Assembly (NCBI GenBank): GCA_910579395.1
Contig: CAJTUC010000024.1
Coordinates: 1 to 64,000 of the forward strand
Direction: 5' to 3'
Source: an uncultured Lachnospiraceae bacterium
GTDB lineage: Bacteria > Bacillota > Clostridia > Lachnospirales > Lachnospiraceae
DNA length: 64,000 nucleotides
The notes under the pieces were generated by a model. It had not been told where the DNA came from. It made no database searches and saw only the letters and a list, made by a program, of their open reading frames with translations. The position numbers and the translations under genes are program-made. Of the stretch, positions 16,171-23,304 are shown in pieces (within the stretch, counting starts at the first letter, position 1; each line of letters starts with the position of its first letter).

Positions 16171-18573
16171 TCAGTCCGCCCCAATCGTATCCACAACCGT
16201 CATCTCCCGAATCCGCCTCGCCGGCCCTCGTACCGCCAGGACAACAGAGCAGGTTATGACGATCAGAATGACCAGAAATTCTTTCCCAGGCAGTTCCCAT
16301 GCATCGCCCCACCGCTCTGTCACAAGCGTCCGAAACAGAAGCCTGTTGAGCGGCAGCCCGGCGAGGCAGCCGAACAGGACGCCGAAAAATGTATACGTTA
16401 TCGTTTCGCCCCATACCATTCGGACAATCTGTCGCACCGTCATACCGACCGCCCGCATGGCGCCGTACTCCCGCATTCTGGCAGATACGCTCATGGCGAT
16501 GCAGTTCAGGATATTAAAGAAAGCGATCAGGGCAATGACCGTCAGAAATCCATATAGAAAGATGCCAAGAGAATAACTCGCTCCTTTCGATTCGCGGTTC
16601 TCAATTCTTCTGTCGGAAAAAACAATGCCGCCTTCACAATCCCCTTCTGCACAGCGCTCCTCTATCATCCGGCGGAGTTCCTGTACCTGCGCATCCGTCA
16701 CGCCTGACTGAAACTGGATATCGATCACCGCATATCCCACATCCCCGAACAAATCCCGGAACAGGCTCTCGGAACAGATTGCGATGCCTTCCCGGCTGCC
16801 CGTACTTTTATCCGTGCCATAGGAAAAAGGAACACTTCCCAGGATGCCCGCAACGGGAACTTCGCGGCTGTTTTCCCCGCATGGTACCGCAATGCTGCTT
16901 CCGGCGGGCAGTATACCGTCCTCACGGAACGCAAGGAGCATACCCTTCCCATCGAGCGCATCTTTGAAACTTCCTTCCAACAGGTCATCCTTGGCCCATT
17001 TGAACTGCTGTTCGTCATAAGAAATTACCGTCAATATCATTTCCTCTCCGCCTGCCGGCAGTGCAAATGTCATGCTGCTCCTGCCGAATACACGCTTGAC
17101 GTACAAAAACTCCCCAATCTGCTCCGCAAGTTCCGGCGGAAGGGAATTGGAAGTATCCCCGCTGCCTACATAAAAATCCGGCGCAGACGGCCGAAGCGGT
17201 GTAATCGCATGGTTCATAAAATCAATCGTCGCGCTGAAGGACAGGAACAAAATAATGCTGAAGGCAAAGGAACCGCTCACCAAAAAGAAATTTTTTTTGC
17301 TTCCGATGGCATGATGCACGCCGAGCGCCGTATCCACCCGGAAAATGCGCGTATTTGCCGCTTTTTTCGCCGCCTGCACCGTCCCTGCATTTCCTGACAC
17401 TGCTGTCAGTGGAGATACCCCGGCCGCCCGCCTCGCAGGTGTTCTTGCTGCCAGCAGTACCGTCGCAAAACCCATTATGACGCCCGCGGCAATCCCAAGG
17501 AAACTGATGCCGAACACGGGCATCCCCTCGAAAAATCCGGGGCTTAAAAAGCGGAGCATTCCACACAGTATCCATGTCACGGCCATCCCGGAAAGGACTC
17601 CCGCGGGAATTGCGCTCCTACACCAGCTAAGCGCCTCCTTCCGCACAAAACGGATGACCTGCTTTCCCGTCGCTCCCAGACAACGCATCATCCCGAAAAA
17701 TTCCGTTCGGCGCGCGATATTGCTGTTCATGCTGGATGTGATCATCAGAATCCCTGCGATCATGACCAATGCCGCCAAAACCGCCGCCACAAGATAAAAT
17801 CCCATCATATAAGGATCCCTGCTCTGGAACATGAGCATGAGCACCTTCGCATTCTGTCGTACCTCATCCGGCTCCAGATTGAACTGTGCGCTGATTTCCT
17901 GAATCGACTTCTGGATATTGCAGAAAGAGCGGAACGCTGCAAACGTGACCAGCTCCTTTGCTTCCCCTGTATCGCCTGTATAAATCTGCCGAAATCCTTC
18001 GGCATTCAAAAATATGACACACGCATCATACCTTGCCGTCAGCGCCGTTTCTTTTGCAATTCCGGTTATCCGGTACTGCATCGTATCCCCATGCGGCGTC
18101 ACCAGCGTAATCGTGTCCCCGATTCCCGTTCCGAGCCGGCTGTTCACCGATTCATTGATGACCACCTCGTCCTCGTTTTCCGGGAATACCCCTTCCACGA
18201 TTTCCGCAGCCGGGAACAGCTCCAGCAGTTCCCTGTCAAATCCGCAGATTCCCGTTTCGATTCCTTCTATTTGATAGCCTTCTTCCAGATGATAATTTAA
18301 TACGCCGTAACGCGCTGTCCTTTCCACTTCCGGCCGTGCCGCCAACAACGCGGCCTGCTCGTCATCCACCAAAAATCCGGCATGCCATTTTCCGTCGCTC
18401 TGGACTGCCTGAACCATCTGCGAGCGCATCTCCATATCCGCCATGCTGAAAATTACCGTGACCAGAAAAACGGCCAGCACAATGCAGAGCCTTGTCATCC
18501 AGTTCTGTTTTCTGTGATGCTTCGCCGAAATCTGGACAAGAGCCAGATAGTGTTTCATCGTTTTCTCTTTCAT
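16171..18573 (-). CDS. FtsX-family ABC transporter permease (BceB/MacB-like, two FtsX domains)
   Basis: 800 residues. One N-terminal helix (LCIVLAVFLVTVIFSMA), a large extracellular domain (about 45-240), three helices of the first FtsX domain (EFFGMMRCLGATGKQVIRFV loop), a second extracellular part (about 440-640) and a C-terminal FtsX domain (REYGAMRAVGMTVRQIVRMV). Such proteins, with a small ATPase and a dedicated two-component system, resist cell-wall peptides or export lipids. The start at 18573 has AAAGGAG 11 bases upstream. It lies behind its ATPase with a 34-base gap. Confidence 0.82.
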   Translation of the reverse strand: MKEKTMKHYLALVQISAKHHRKQNWMTRLCIVLAVFLVTVIFSMADMEMRSQMVQAVQSDGKWHAGFLVDDEQAALLAARPEVERTARYGVLNYHLEEGYQIEGIETGICGFDRELLELFPAAEIVEGVFPENEDEVVINESVNSRLGTGIGDTITLVTPHGDTMQYRITGIAKETALTARYDACVIFLNAEGFRQIYTGDTGEAKELVTFAAFRSFCNIQKSIQEISAQFNLEPDEVRQNAKVLMLMFQSRDPYMMGFYLVAAVLAALVMIAGILMITSSMNSNIARRTEFFGMMRCLGATGKQVIRFVRKEALSWCRSAIPAGVLSGMAVTWILCGMLRFLSPGFFEGMPVFGISFLGIAAGVIMGFATVLLAARTPARRAAGVSPLTAVSGNAGTVQAAKKAANTRIFRVDTALGVHHAIGSKKNFFLVSGSFAFSIILFLSFSATIDFMNHAITPLRPSAPDFYVGSGDTSNSLPPELAEQIGEFLYVKRVFGRSSMTFALPAGGEEMILTVISYDEQQFKWAKDDLLEGSFKDALDGKGMLLAFREDGILPAGSSIAVPCGENSREVPVAGILGSVPFSYGTDKSTGSREGIAICSESLFRDLFGDVGYAVIDIQFQSGVTDAQVQELRRMIEERCAEGDCEGGIVFSDRRIENRESKGASYSLGIFLYGFLTVIALIAFFNILNCIAMSVSARMREYGAMRAVGMTVRQIVRMVWGETITYTFFGVLFGCLAGLPLNRLLFRTLVTERWGDAWELPGKEFLVILIVITCSVVLAVRGPARRIREMTVVDTIGAD

Positions 18574-18607
18574 CTTTGATCATACTCCTTTCCCAACCTG
18601 CGAATCT

Positions 18608-19294
18608 CTAATTTTCAACTTTGCTGCCCAGCTCTTCCAGTACGCCGTCAGTTACCCGGAATATGCGGTCCGCCGCCGAAGTCAGATTCATGTTGTGAGT
18701 GATCATCAGAACCGTCTGCTGGTAATGTCTGGATGCTCTGCACAAAAGGTCCATTACATCCTGACTGCTCTGCGAATCCAGATTTCCCGTCGGCTCGTCC
18801 GCCAGAACGAGCGCCGGTCTCGTGATCAGCGCCCGGCCGATAGCCACCCGCTGCTGCTGTCCGCCGGAAAGCTGCCCCGGCAGATGTTTCCGCCTGTTTT
18901 CCAGTCCGAGCACCTCCAGAATTTCCTCCACCTGCGCCTTATCCGGTTTCCGATAATCCAATAACAGCGGAAAGATGATATTCTGTTCCACGTTCAATTC
19001 CTGAATCAAATGAAAAGATTGAAAGATAAAACCGATGTTCTGCCTGCGGAAAACGGTACGTTCGTTTTCCCCCATTGCAAAAATATCCCTGTCGCTTATC
19101 AATACCCTGCCCGAGTCCGCTTTGTCCAGACCGCCGATACAATTGAGCAGGGTACTTTTTCCCGAGCCGGATGCGCCGACAACGGCTCCGAACTCGCCTC
19201 TCTGCATGGAAAAGGAAACATTTTTTAATGCCTCCACTCTCGCCTCACCGCTTCCATAGACCTTTCTTAAATTCTCTACTTTTAAAATATTCAA
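18608..19294 (-). CDS. ABC transporter ATP-binding protein (LolD/BceA-like)
   Basis: About 228 residues. Walker A GASGSGKST (about 37-45), Q-loop FIFQSFHLIQELN, signature LSGGQQQRVAIGRAL, Walker B LVLADEPTGNLD, H-loop VLMITHN. It drives the FtsX permease at 16171-18573. The TTG at 19294 is preferred as start (AGAGGTG 6 bases upstream); a GTG at 19303 overlaps that site. Preceded by an inverted repeat that may bind the response regulator. Confidence 0.87.
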   Translation of the reverse strand: MNILKVENLRKVYGSGEARVEALKNVSFSMQRGEFGAVVGASGSGKSTLLNCIGGLDKADSGRVLISDRDIFAMGENERTVFRRQNIGFIFQSFHLIQELNVEQNIIFPLLLDYRKPDKAQVEEILEVLGLENRRKHLPGQLSGGQQQRVAIGRALITRPALVLADEPTGNLDSQSSQDVMDLLCRASRHYQQTVLMITHNMNLTSAADRIFRVTDGVLEELGSKVEN

Positions 19295-19354
19295 TGACAG
19301 CACCTCTCTTTCAGGAAAAAGTTTAACACTGCTATCTTACTGTACGGTGAATGG

Positions 19355-19376
19355 AATCTTACAAATTTATAAGATT
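19355..19376 (-). promoter_or_regulatory. Inverted repeat upstream of the ABC genes, candidate response-regulator site
   Basis: AATCTTA / TAAGATT separated by 8 bases lies in the 102-base gap between the histidine-kinase stop and the ATPase start. In Bce-like modules the regulator binds such repeats ahead of the ABC genes. A weak TTGTAA -35 overlaps it on the minus strand. Confidence 0.45.
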
Positions 19377-19396
19377 GGGGAATGCTGCAGTTAAAT

Positions 19397-20635
19397 TTAC
19401 TGCAATCCTTCCGGAAAGGAAATCCGAAACACACTCCCCTCTCCCGGACTGCTCTCCACGGACAGCATTCCGCCCTGTTCTTCTACAATGGATTTCGCAA
19501 GGGAAAGTCCGAGTCCCGCTCCCTGCCTGTCGCCGGAATTTTGGCTCCGATAAAACTTTTTGAAAATATGATGGATATCCTCCGGCGCGATGCCGCATCC
19601 GTCATCTTCCACCGACAATCGGAAAAGAACGGGCGAACGGCTCCAGGCAACCCGGACTGTCCCGCCCGCTTCCGTATGGTCCAGCGCATTCTTAATCAGA
19701 TTCTCCAATGCTTCTCTGGTCCAGTCCTCGTCACAGAAAATGATTTCCTCCGACCCTCCTTCCATCACGATTTTCTTTCCTTCCTGCCTTGCCCGTTCCG
19801 ATAATTCCCCTGCTGCCTGCGCCGCAATTTCCGCCACAAAACACTGTCTTTTCTCAAAAACAATACTTCCCGTATCCAGACGCGCCATCTTTAAAAGGGA
19901 CTGAATCAGCTGTTCCATCCGTTCCAGGGAACGCATGGATTTGCGTGAAAAATCCTTCACGGTTTCTGCATTTTCAGGCTCTTCTCCCAGAATTTCCATA
20001 TACATATCGAGCGCTGCGAGCGGTGTTTTCAGCTGATGCGAAATATTGGAAATCATATCCTTCAAAAATTCTTTTGCCCTGTGTTCGGCTTCGCTTTTTG
20101 CCTGAAGCGACATTGCGAGCTGCTCCACTTTTCCGAAAAAACGGTGCACTGCCCCGGTTTCTCCAATCGGCAGATGAACGTCGAACCTCCCGTCTGCATA
20201 TTGCGCAACGACTGCCTCCGCTTCCACATATAACCGCTCCCGTCTCCGCAGAAAAAAAGCGGCGCCAAGGAGCAGCACCGCGGAAAACAAAACGCCCTCC
20301 GCCGTCTGGAGCAGGATGAGCGGAACGGAAGTCTCCCCCGCGAGAAGCATCAGATAACTCTGCGTCCGTTCCGTATGCCCGATTTTTTCCAGAAACGCCG
20401 CGCCTTCCGCCGTCCCCTCCGTCTGGTTCCACGCGGCGGCAAGCAAAGAGGGCGGAACTTCTTTTTCCAAAAGATAAGAAGCTGCCGCCCGTTCCCGTTC
20501 TATTAAAGCGCTCCTGAGTCCCCGCGCCTGAAACATCCCCGAAATTCCCATGAACCCGGTCTGCAAAATACACAGGCCCACAAGAAAAATACAAAAAATC
20601 CGTGTCCGCTTCTCATACAAAAAATCCAGCACCAT
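19397..20635 (-). CDS. Sensor histidine kinase
   Basis: 412 residues from MVLDFLYEKR (AAAGGAG 5 bases upstream). Two membrane helices (about 11-30 and 125-145) flank a roughly 95-residue extracellular sensor. Then come a HAMP-like linker, DHp domain with phosphoacceptor His in MISNISHQLKTPLAAL, and HATPase with VEDDGCGIAPEDI and GAGLGLSLAKSIVEEQGG. It presumably phosphorylates the regulator at 20971-21660. The two genes are separated by 335 bases holding palindromic element copy 3, unlike the usual tight spacing. Confidence 0.88.
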   Translation of the reverse strand: MVLDFLYEKRTRIFCIFLVGLCILQTGFMGISGMFQARGLRSALIERERAAASYLLEKEVPPSLLAAAWNQTEGTAEGAAFLEKIGHTERTQSYLMLLAGETSVPLILLQTAEGVLFSAVLLLGAAFFLRRRERLYVEAEAVVAQYADGRFDVHLPIGETGAVHRFFGKVEQLAMSLQAKSEAEHRAKEFLKDMISNISHQLKTPLAALDMYMEILGEEPENAETVKDFSRKSMRSLERMEQLIQSLLKMARLDTGSIVFEKRQCFVAEIAAQAAGELSERARQEGKKIVMEGGSEEIIFCDEDWTREALENLIKNALDHTEAGGTVRVAWSRSPVLFRLSVEDDGCGIAPEDIHHIFKKFYRSQNSGDRQGAGLGLSLAKSIVEEQGGMLSVESSPGEGSVFRISFPEGLQ

Positions 20636-20670
20636 AACGACTCCTTTCACACTTCGCACTTATTTAGGCG

Positions 20671-20867
20671 TTTGCGAAACTATGTTTTCGAAAGTTTCCG
20701 GTGTACAAAATAGACAATCACCGCAGGGCACGCTTTCGCTGCACTGTCGTTCGCAGCGGTGTGTAAGACGCCAAAACACGGCGTCTAAGCACCGGCGACG
20801 ACAAAGCACCCTGCTTGCGATTTGTCTATTCTGTACAACTGCTATCTTGAAAAATGTGTTTCGCAAT
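20671..20867. repeat. Long-arm palindromic element, copy 3 (inside the two-component operon)
   Basis: Outermost TTGCGAAAC (20672-20680) pairs with GTTTCGCAA (20858-20866). Inner TGTACAAAATAGACAA (20702-20717) pairs with 20822-20837 at 15 of 16. The core starts GGCACGCTTTCGCTGC, then TGTCGTTCG / CGACGACA, CGGTGT / GCACCG, and a perfect apical AGACGCC / GGCGTCT. ACTTATT occurs on both flanks (about 20658 and 20878), which could be a target duplication. The 20636-20970 gap between kinase and regulator holds nothing else recognisable. Confidence 0.78.
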
Positions 20868-20970
20868 TTTCTATTCACACTTATTAGATAATCACGAGTC
20901 TCCTGATTTCATAACTTGAATTTTTGATACTGCACAACGAGAATTTAAGAAAACATAATTTCTCAATTAC

Positions 20971-21660
20971 CTACTCCCACTTATACCCGACTCCCCGCAC
21001 CGTTTTTAAATGCTCCGGCATAGACGGGTTATCTTCCAGTTTTTCACGCAGACGGCGGACATATACGGAAAGCGTATTGTCATCCACAAAATTTCCGGCG
21101 CCGTCCCACAACTTATCCAGAATCGCGGTTCTTGTGAGCACCCGGCCTTTGTTTTTCAAAAACAGACAGAGCAGGCGATATTCCGCTACCGTAAAGTCTA
21201 CATTTTCCCCCCGCAGCATTACTCTGCCCTCCGTCAGATTCACCGTGATATCCCCGCTGCGAAGCACATCGCTTTCCATGTACGCTGCCGCACTCCGCCG
21301 CAGCAGAGCCCGGATGCGCGAGCATAATTCTCCGAGTTTGAACGGCTTCGTGATATAATCATCTCCGCCGCAGTCCAGTCCCCGGATGACGCTCGTTTCT
21401 TCATCCGATGCCGTCAGAAAGATGACCGGTGTCCGATTTCCCGCCTCCCGCAGCTTTTCACATAAGGAAATGCCGTTTCCATCCGGCAGCGTCACATCAA
21501 AAAGAAGCAGGGCAAAGTCCCTGCGCAGAGCAAGCAACTTTTCTGCTTCTTTGATCGTTCTGGCCACTTCTATCTCAAACCCGTTTTTTTCCAAAGAATA
21601 GATCAACCCGTCGATCAGGCCGATATCATCTTCAAGAAGTAACAACTTCTGCAATTCCAT
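20971..21660 (-). CDS. OmpR-family response regulator
   Basis: 229 residues. Receiver with acidic pair LLEDDIG (about 8-14), phosphoacceptor Asp in LLFDVTLPDG (about 55), Thr in IFLTASDEE, Lys in YITKPFKLGEL. The C-terminal winged helix includes VDFTVAEYRLLCLFLKNKGRVLTR and DNTLSVYVRRLREKL. It likely controls the ABC genes downstream. The ATG at 21660 lies inside the end of the GH43 gene (29-base overlap); a TTG at 21654 with AGGGGG 8 bases upstream is an alternative start. Confidence 0.88.
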   Translation of the reverse strand: MELQKLLLLEDDIGLIDGLIYSLEKNGFEIEVARTIKEAEKLLALRRDFALLLFDVTLPDGNGISLCEKLREAGNRTPVIFLTASDEETSVIRGLDCGGDDYITKPFKLGELCSRIRALLRRSAAAYMESDVLRSGDITVNLTEGRVMLRGENVDFTVAEYRLLCLFLKNKGRVLTRTAILDKLWDGAGNFVDDNTLSVYVRRLREKLEDNPSMPEHLKTVRGVGYKWE

Positions 21661-22552
21661 TGCCCCCTAATCTCTCATACTCCGCATCCGTAATCCGCAG
21701 GATTCCGCCGTGGCGCTTTTTCGTCCGGCCCATATCATACTGACCGGGTGCAAGTATCCGGAAAACGCCAGATGCCAGATCTTCTGTCAACATTGGAAGG
21801 CAGCCCGTTCCTTCCTGAAAACGGTCCGCGATCAGGCACCATGTTTTTCCATCGGGAAGCAGATAACCTTCCGGCCCTTCCACGCCTTTTAAGCCGGCCA
21901 GCACAGGAGAAGAAATCTGTATAAATTCCCCCAGAAGGGCATCTGACACTTCCAGAATCAGCCTTTTCTCCGTCTCATCTTTGGAAATGCGGTAATACTT
22001 TCCTCCACTTTCGAGAATCGTCGTATCGATGACATGATTTTCCCGCTCCATATACAGGAAAGTCTCCGAAAACGTGGCAAAATCTTCCGTATAAGCGGCA
22101 TAAATTCTGTGTTTTCCTTCTTTTTCATCTGCCGTCCGTGTTTTGGATGCAAAAAAGACGAGAAACGCATTTTTCTGCCTGTCAAACACGGCTTCCGGCG
22201 CCCAGACGCATCCCGCGCCCGGTATTCCTACTTCGCAGCTTCGCTCTTTGCTCCAATGGAGCAGGTCTTCCGTCTCCCACACGATCAGGCTCCGGCTTCC
22301 CCTCTCCTGAGCTGCCTCCCAGCCTTCTCCCGCTTCAATCCGTAAGTCTGTTGCAATCAGATAAATTTTACCGTTCAGAGGATTTCTTACCGGAAAAGGG
22401 TCCCTGACACCGCAGGTTCCCGTTCCGGAATAAAGAACCGGCTTCCCGCCGTTTAAATCATTCCAGTGCAGACCGTCTTTGCTCAGGGAAAAGTAAATCT
22501 GCTCCCCGTCTTTTTCCTCTCCGATGAAATGTGCAAATAAGTATCCCGCCAT
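21632..22552 (-). CDS. Glycoside hydrolase family 43-like protein, intracellular
   Basis: About 306 residues. A five-bladed beta-propeller pattern is suggested by QIYFSLSKDGLHWNDL, GVRDPFPVRNPLNGKIYLIATDLR, GCVWAPEAVFD and VIDTTILESGGKYYRIS, which match GH43 enzymes and place an Asp of CGVRDPF and a Glu of EGPEGY in expected positions. No signal peptide, so it acts on imported oligosaccharides, perhaps arabinosides or xylosides. The start MAGYLFAHF at 22552 has GGAGG 5 bases upstream and is preferred over ATG 22588. It overlaps the response-regulator gene. Confidence 0.75.
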   Translation of the reverse strand: MAGYLFAHFIGEEKDGEQIYFSLSKDGLHWNDLNGGKPVLYSGTGTCGVRDPFPVRNPLNGKIYLIATDLRIEAGEGWEAAQERGSRSLIVWETEDLLHWSKERSCEVGIPGAGCVWAPEAVFDRQKNAFLVFFASKTRTADEKEGKHRIYAAYTEDFATFSETFLYMERENHVIDTTILESGGKYYRISKDETEKRLILEVSDALLGEFIQISSPVLAGLKGVEGPEGYLLPDGKTWCLIADRFQEGTGCLPMLTEDLASGVFRILAPGQYDMGRTKKRHGGILRITDAEYERLGGNGIAEVVTS

Positions 22553-22603
22553 GTGTTCCTCCAGAAATTTCCGGTATTCTCCGGTCATTCGGCTTCTTTA
22601 AGA

Positions 22604-23023
22604 TTATTCATGTATCAGCTTCCTGATTGCCGTTTCAATATTTTTATCCGTTTCGAATGAAGAAATGCCGCACTTTTCGGCGAGTGCCTGAAGGTCATCA
22701 TTGTTCAGCGTAATGACATGCTCCCGTTCGCTCTCCGGCTTCGGAATCTCATACTGTCCCATTTCCTTTTCCAGTTCATTCAGCCGACGCATGATATCGG
22801 TAATCTGAACCCTTCCCAGGTCTATCGCCTCCAACAGTTCACTGTAATTGTCGGATATCCGCTGACAATCCGGAATATCTGCATATATTTTTTCCGGATC
22901 CTCCATAATACCTGACTCGTTGCCGTTTCCGTAGACATAACGGTTATCCTTGATATTTCTGTCCAGAAAATTCAGCGTCTGTGTGATTTTTCCTCCCTCG
23001 ACCGTGATAATCAGTTTTGACAT
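22604..23023 (-). CDS. Hypothetical protein, 139 residues
   Basis: Not recognised. Soluble and acidic, no signal peptide or membrane segment. The N-terminus (MSKLIITVEGGKITQTLNF) is followed by a probable coiled region (SELLEAIDLGRVQITDIMRRLNELEKEM is helical) and a C-terminal helix pair ending ETAIRKLIHE. The start is firm: GGAGGG 8 bases upstream of ATG, with its own promoter (23062-23090). It precedes the GH43 gene by 52 bases. Function unknown. Confidence 0.7.
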   Translation of the reverse strand: MSKLIITVEGGKITQTLNFLDRNIKDNRYVYGNGNESGIMEDPEKIYADIPDCQRISDNYSELLEAIDLGRVQITDIMRRLNELEKEMGQYEIPKPESEREHVITLNNDDLQALAEKCGISSFETDKNIETAIRKLIHE

Positions 23024-23061
23024 AATCTTATCCCTCCAGGTTTACACAAATTTCTTGGAAT

Positions 23062-23090
23062 ATTTTATCATTATGGAGCGATAAAATCAA
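23062..23090 (-). promoter_or_regulatory. Promoter of the 139-residue hypothetical gene
   Basis: Minus strand TTGATT (23085-23090), 17-base spacer, TAAAAT (23062-23067), 39 bases ahead of the start codon. Confidence 0.6.
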
Positions 23091-23120
23091 TTTTGTTTTG
23101 GAATTTCCTTTAGAAAAGAT

Positions 23121-23290
23121 TTAGTTGACAATAAACCCTTCTGAAATATTGCCCAGCTCTGTTACCACCTGCTTGTTTCTATGATTTTCCTCGGAAATAT
23201 TACCAGTCGCATTTAACAGTTCTATCACATTGGCCGTTACATTTTGAATGCCAAGAGAACTTTCTTCAACCGAATTTGAATTCCGCCAAT
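23121..23290 (-). pseudogene. C-terminal remnant of a methyl-accepting chemotaxis protein
   Basis: Just after the rhamnosidase stop, the minus strand reads SVEESSLGIQNVTANVIELL, then SEENHRNKQVVTELGNISEGF, which is the last signalling-domain helix of a chemoreceptor. No tip, HAMP or sensor precedes it; the rhamnosidase coding end abuts it. It has no start of its own. A deletion probably joined the glycan locus to this remnant. Confidence 0.65.
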
Positions 23291-23304
23291 CAATACAGCA
23301 ATTC

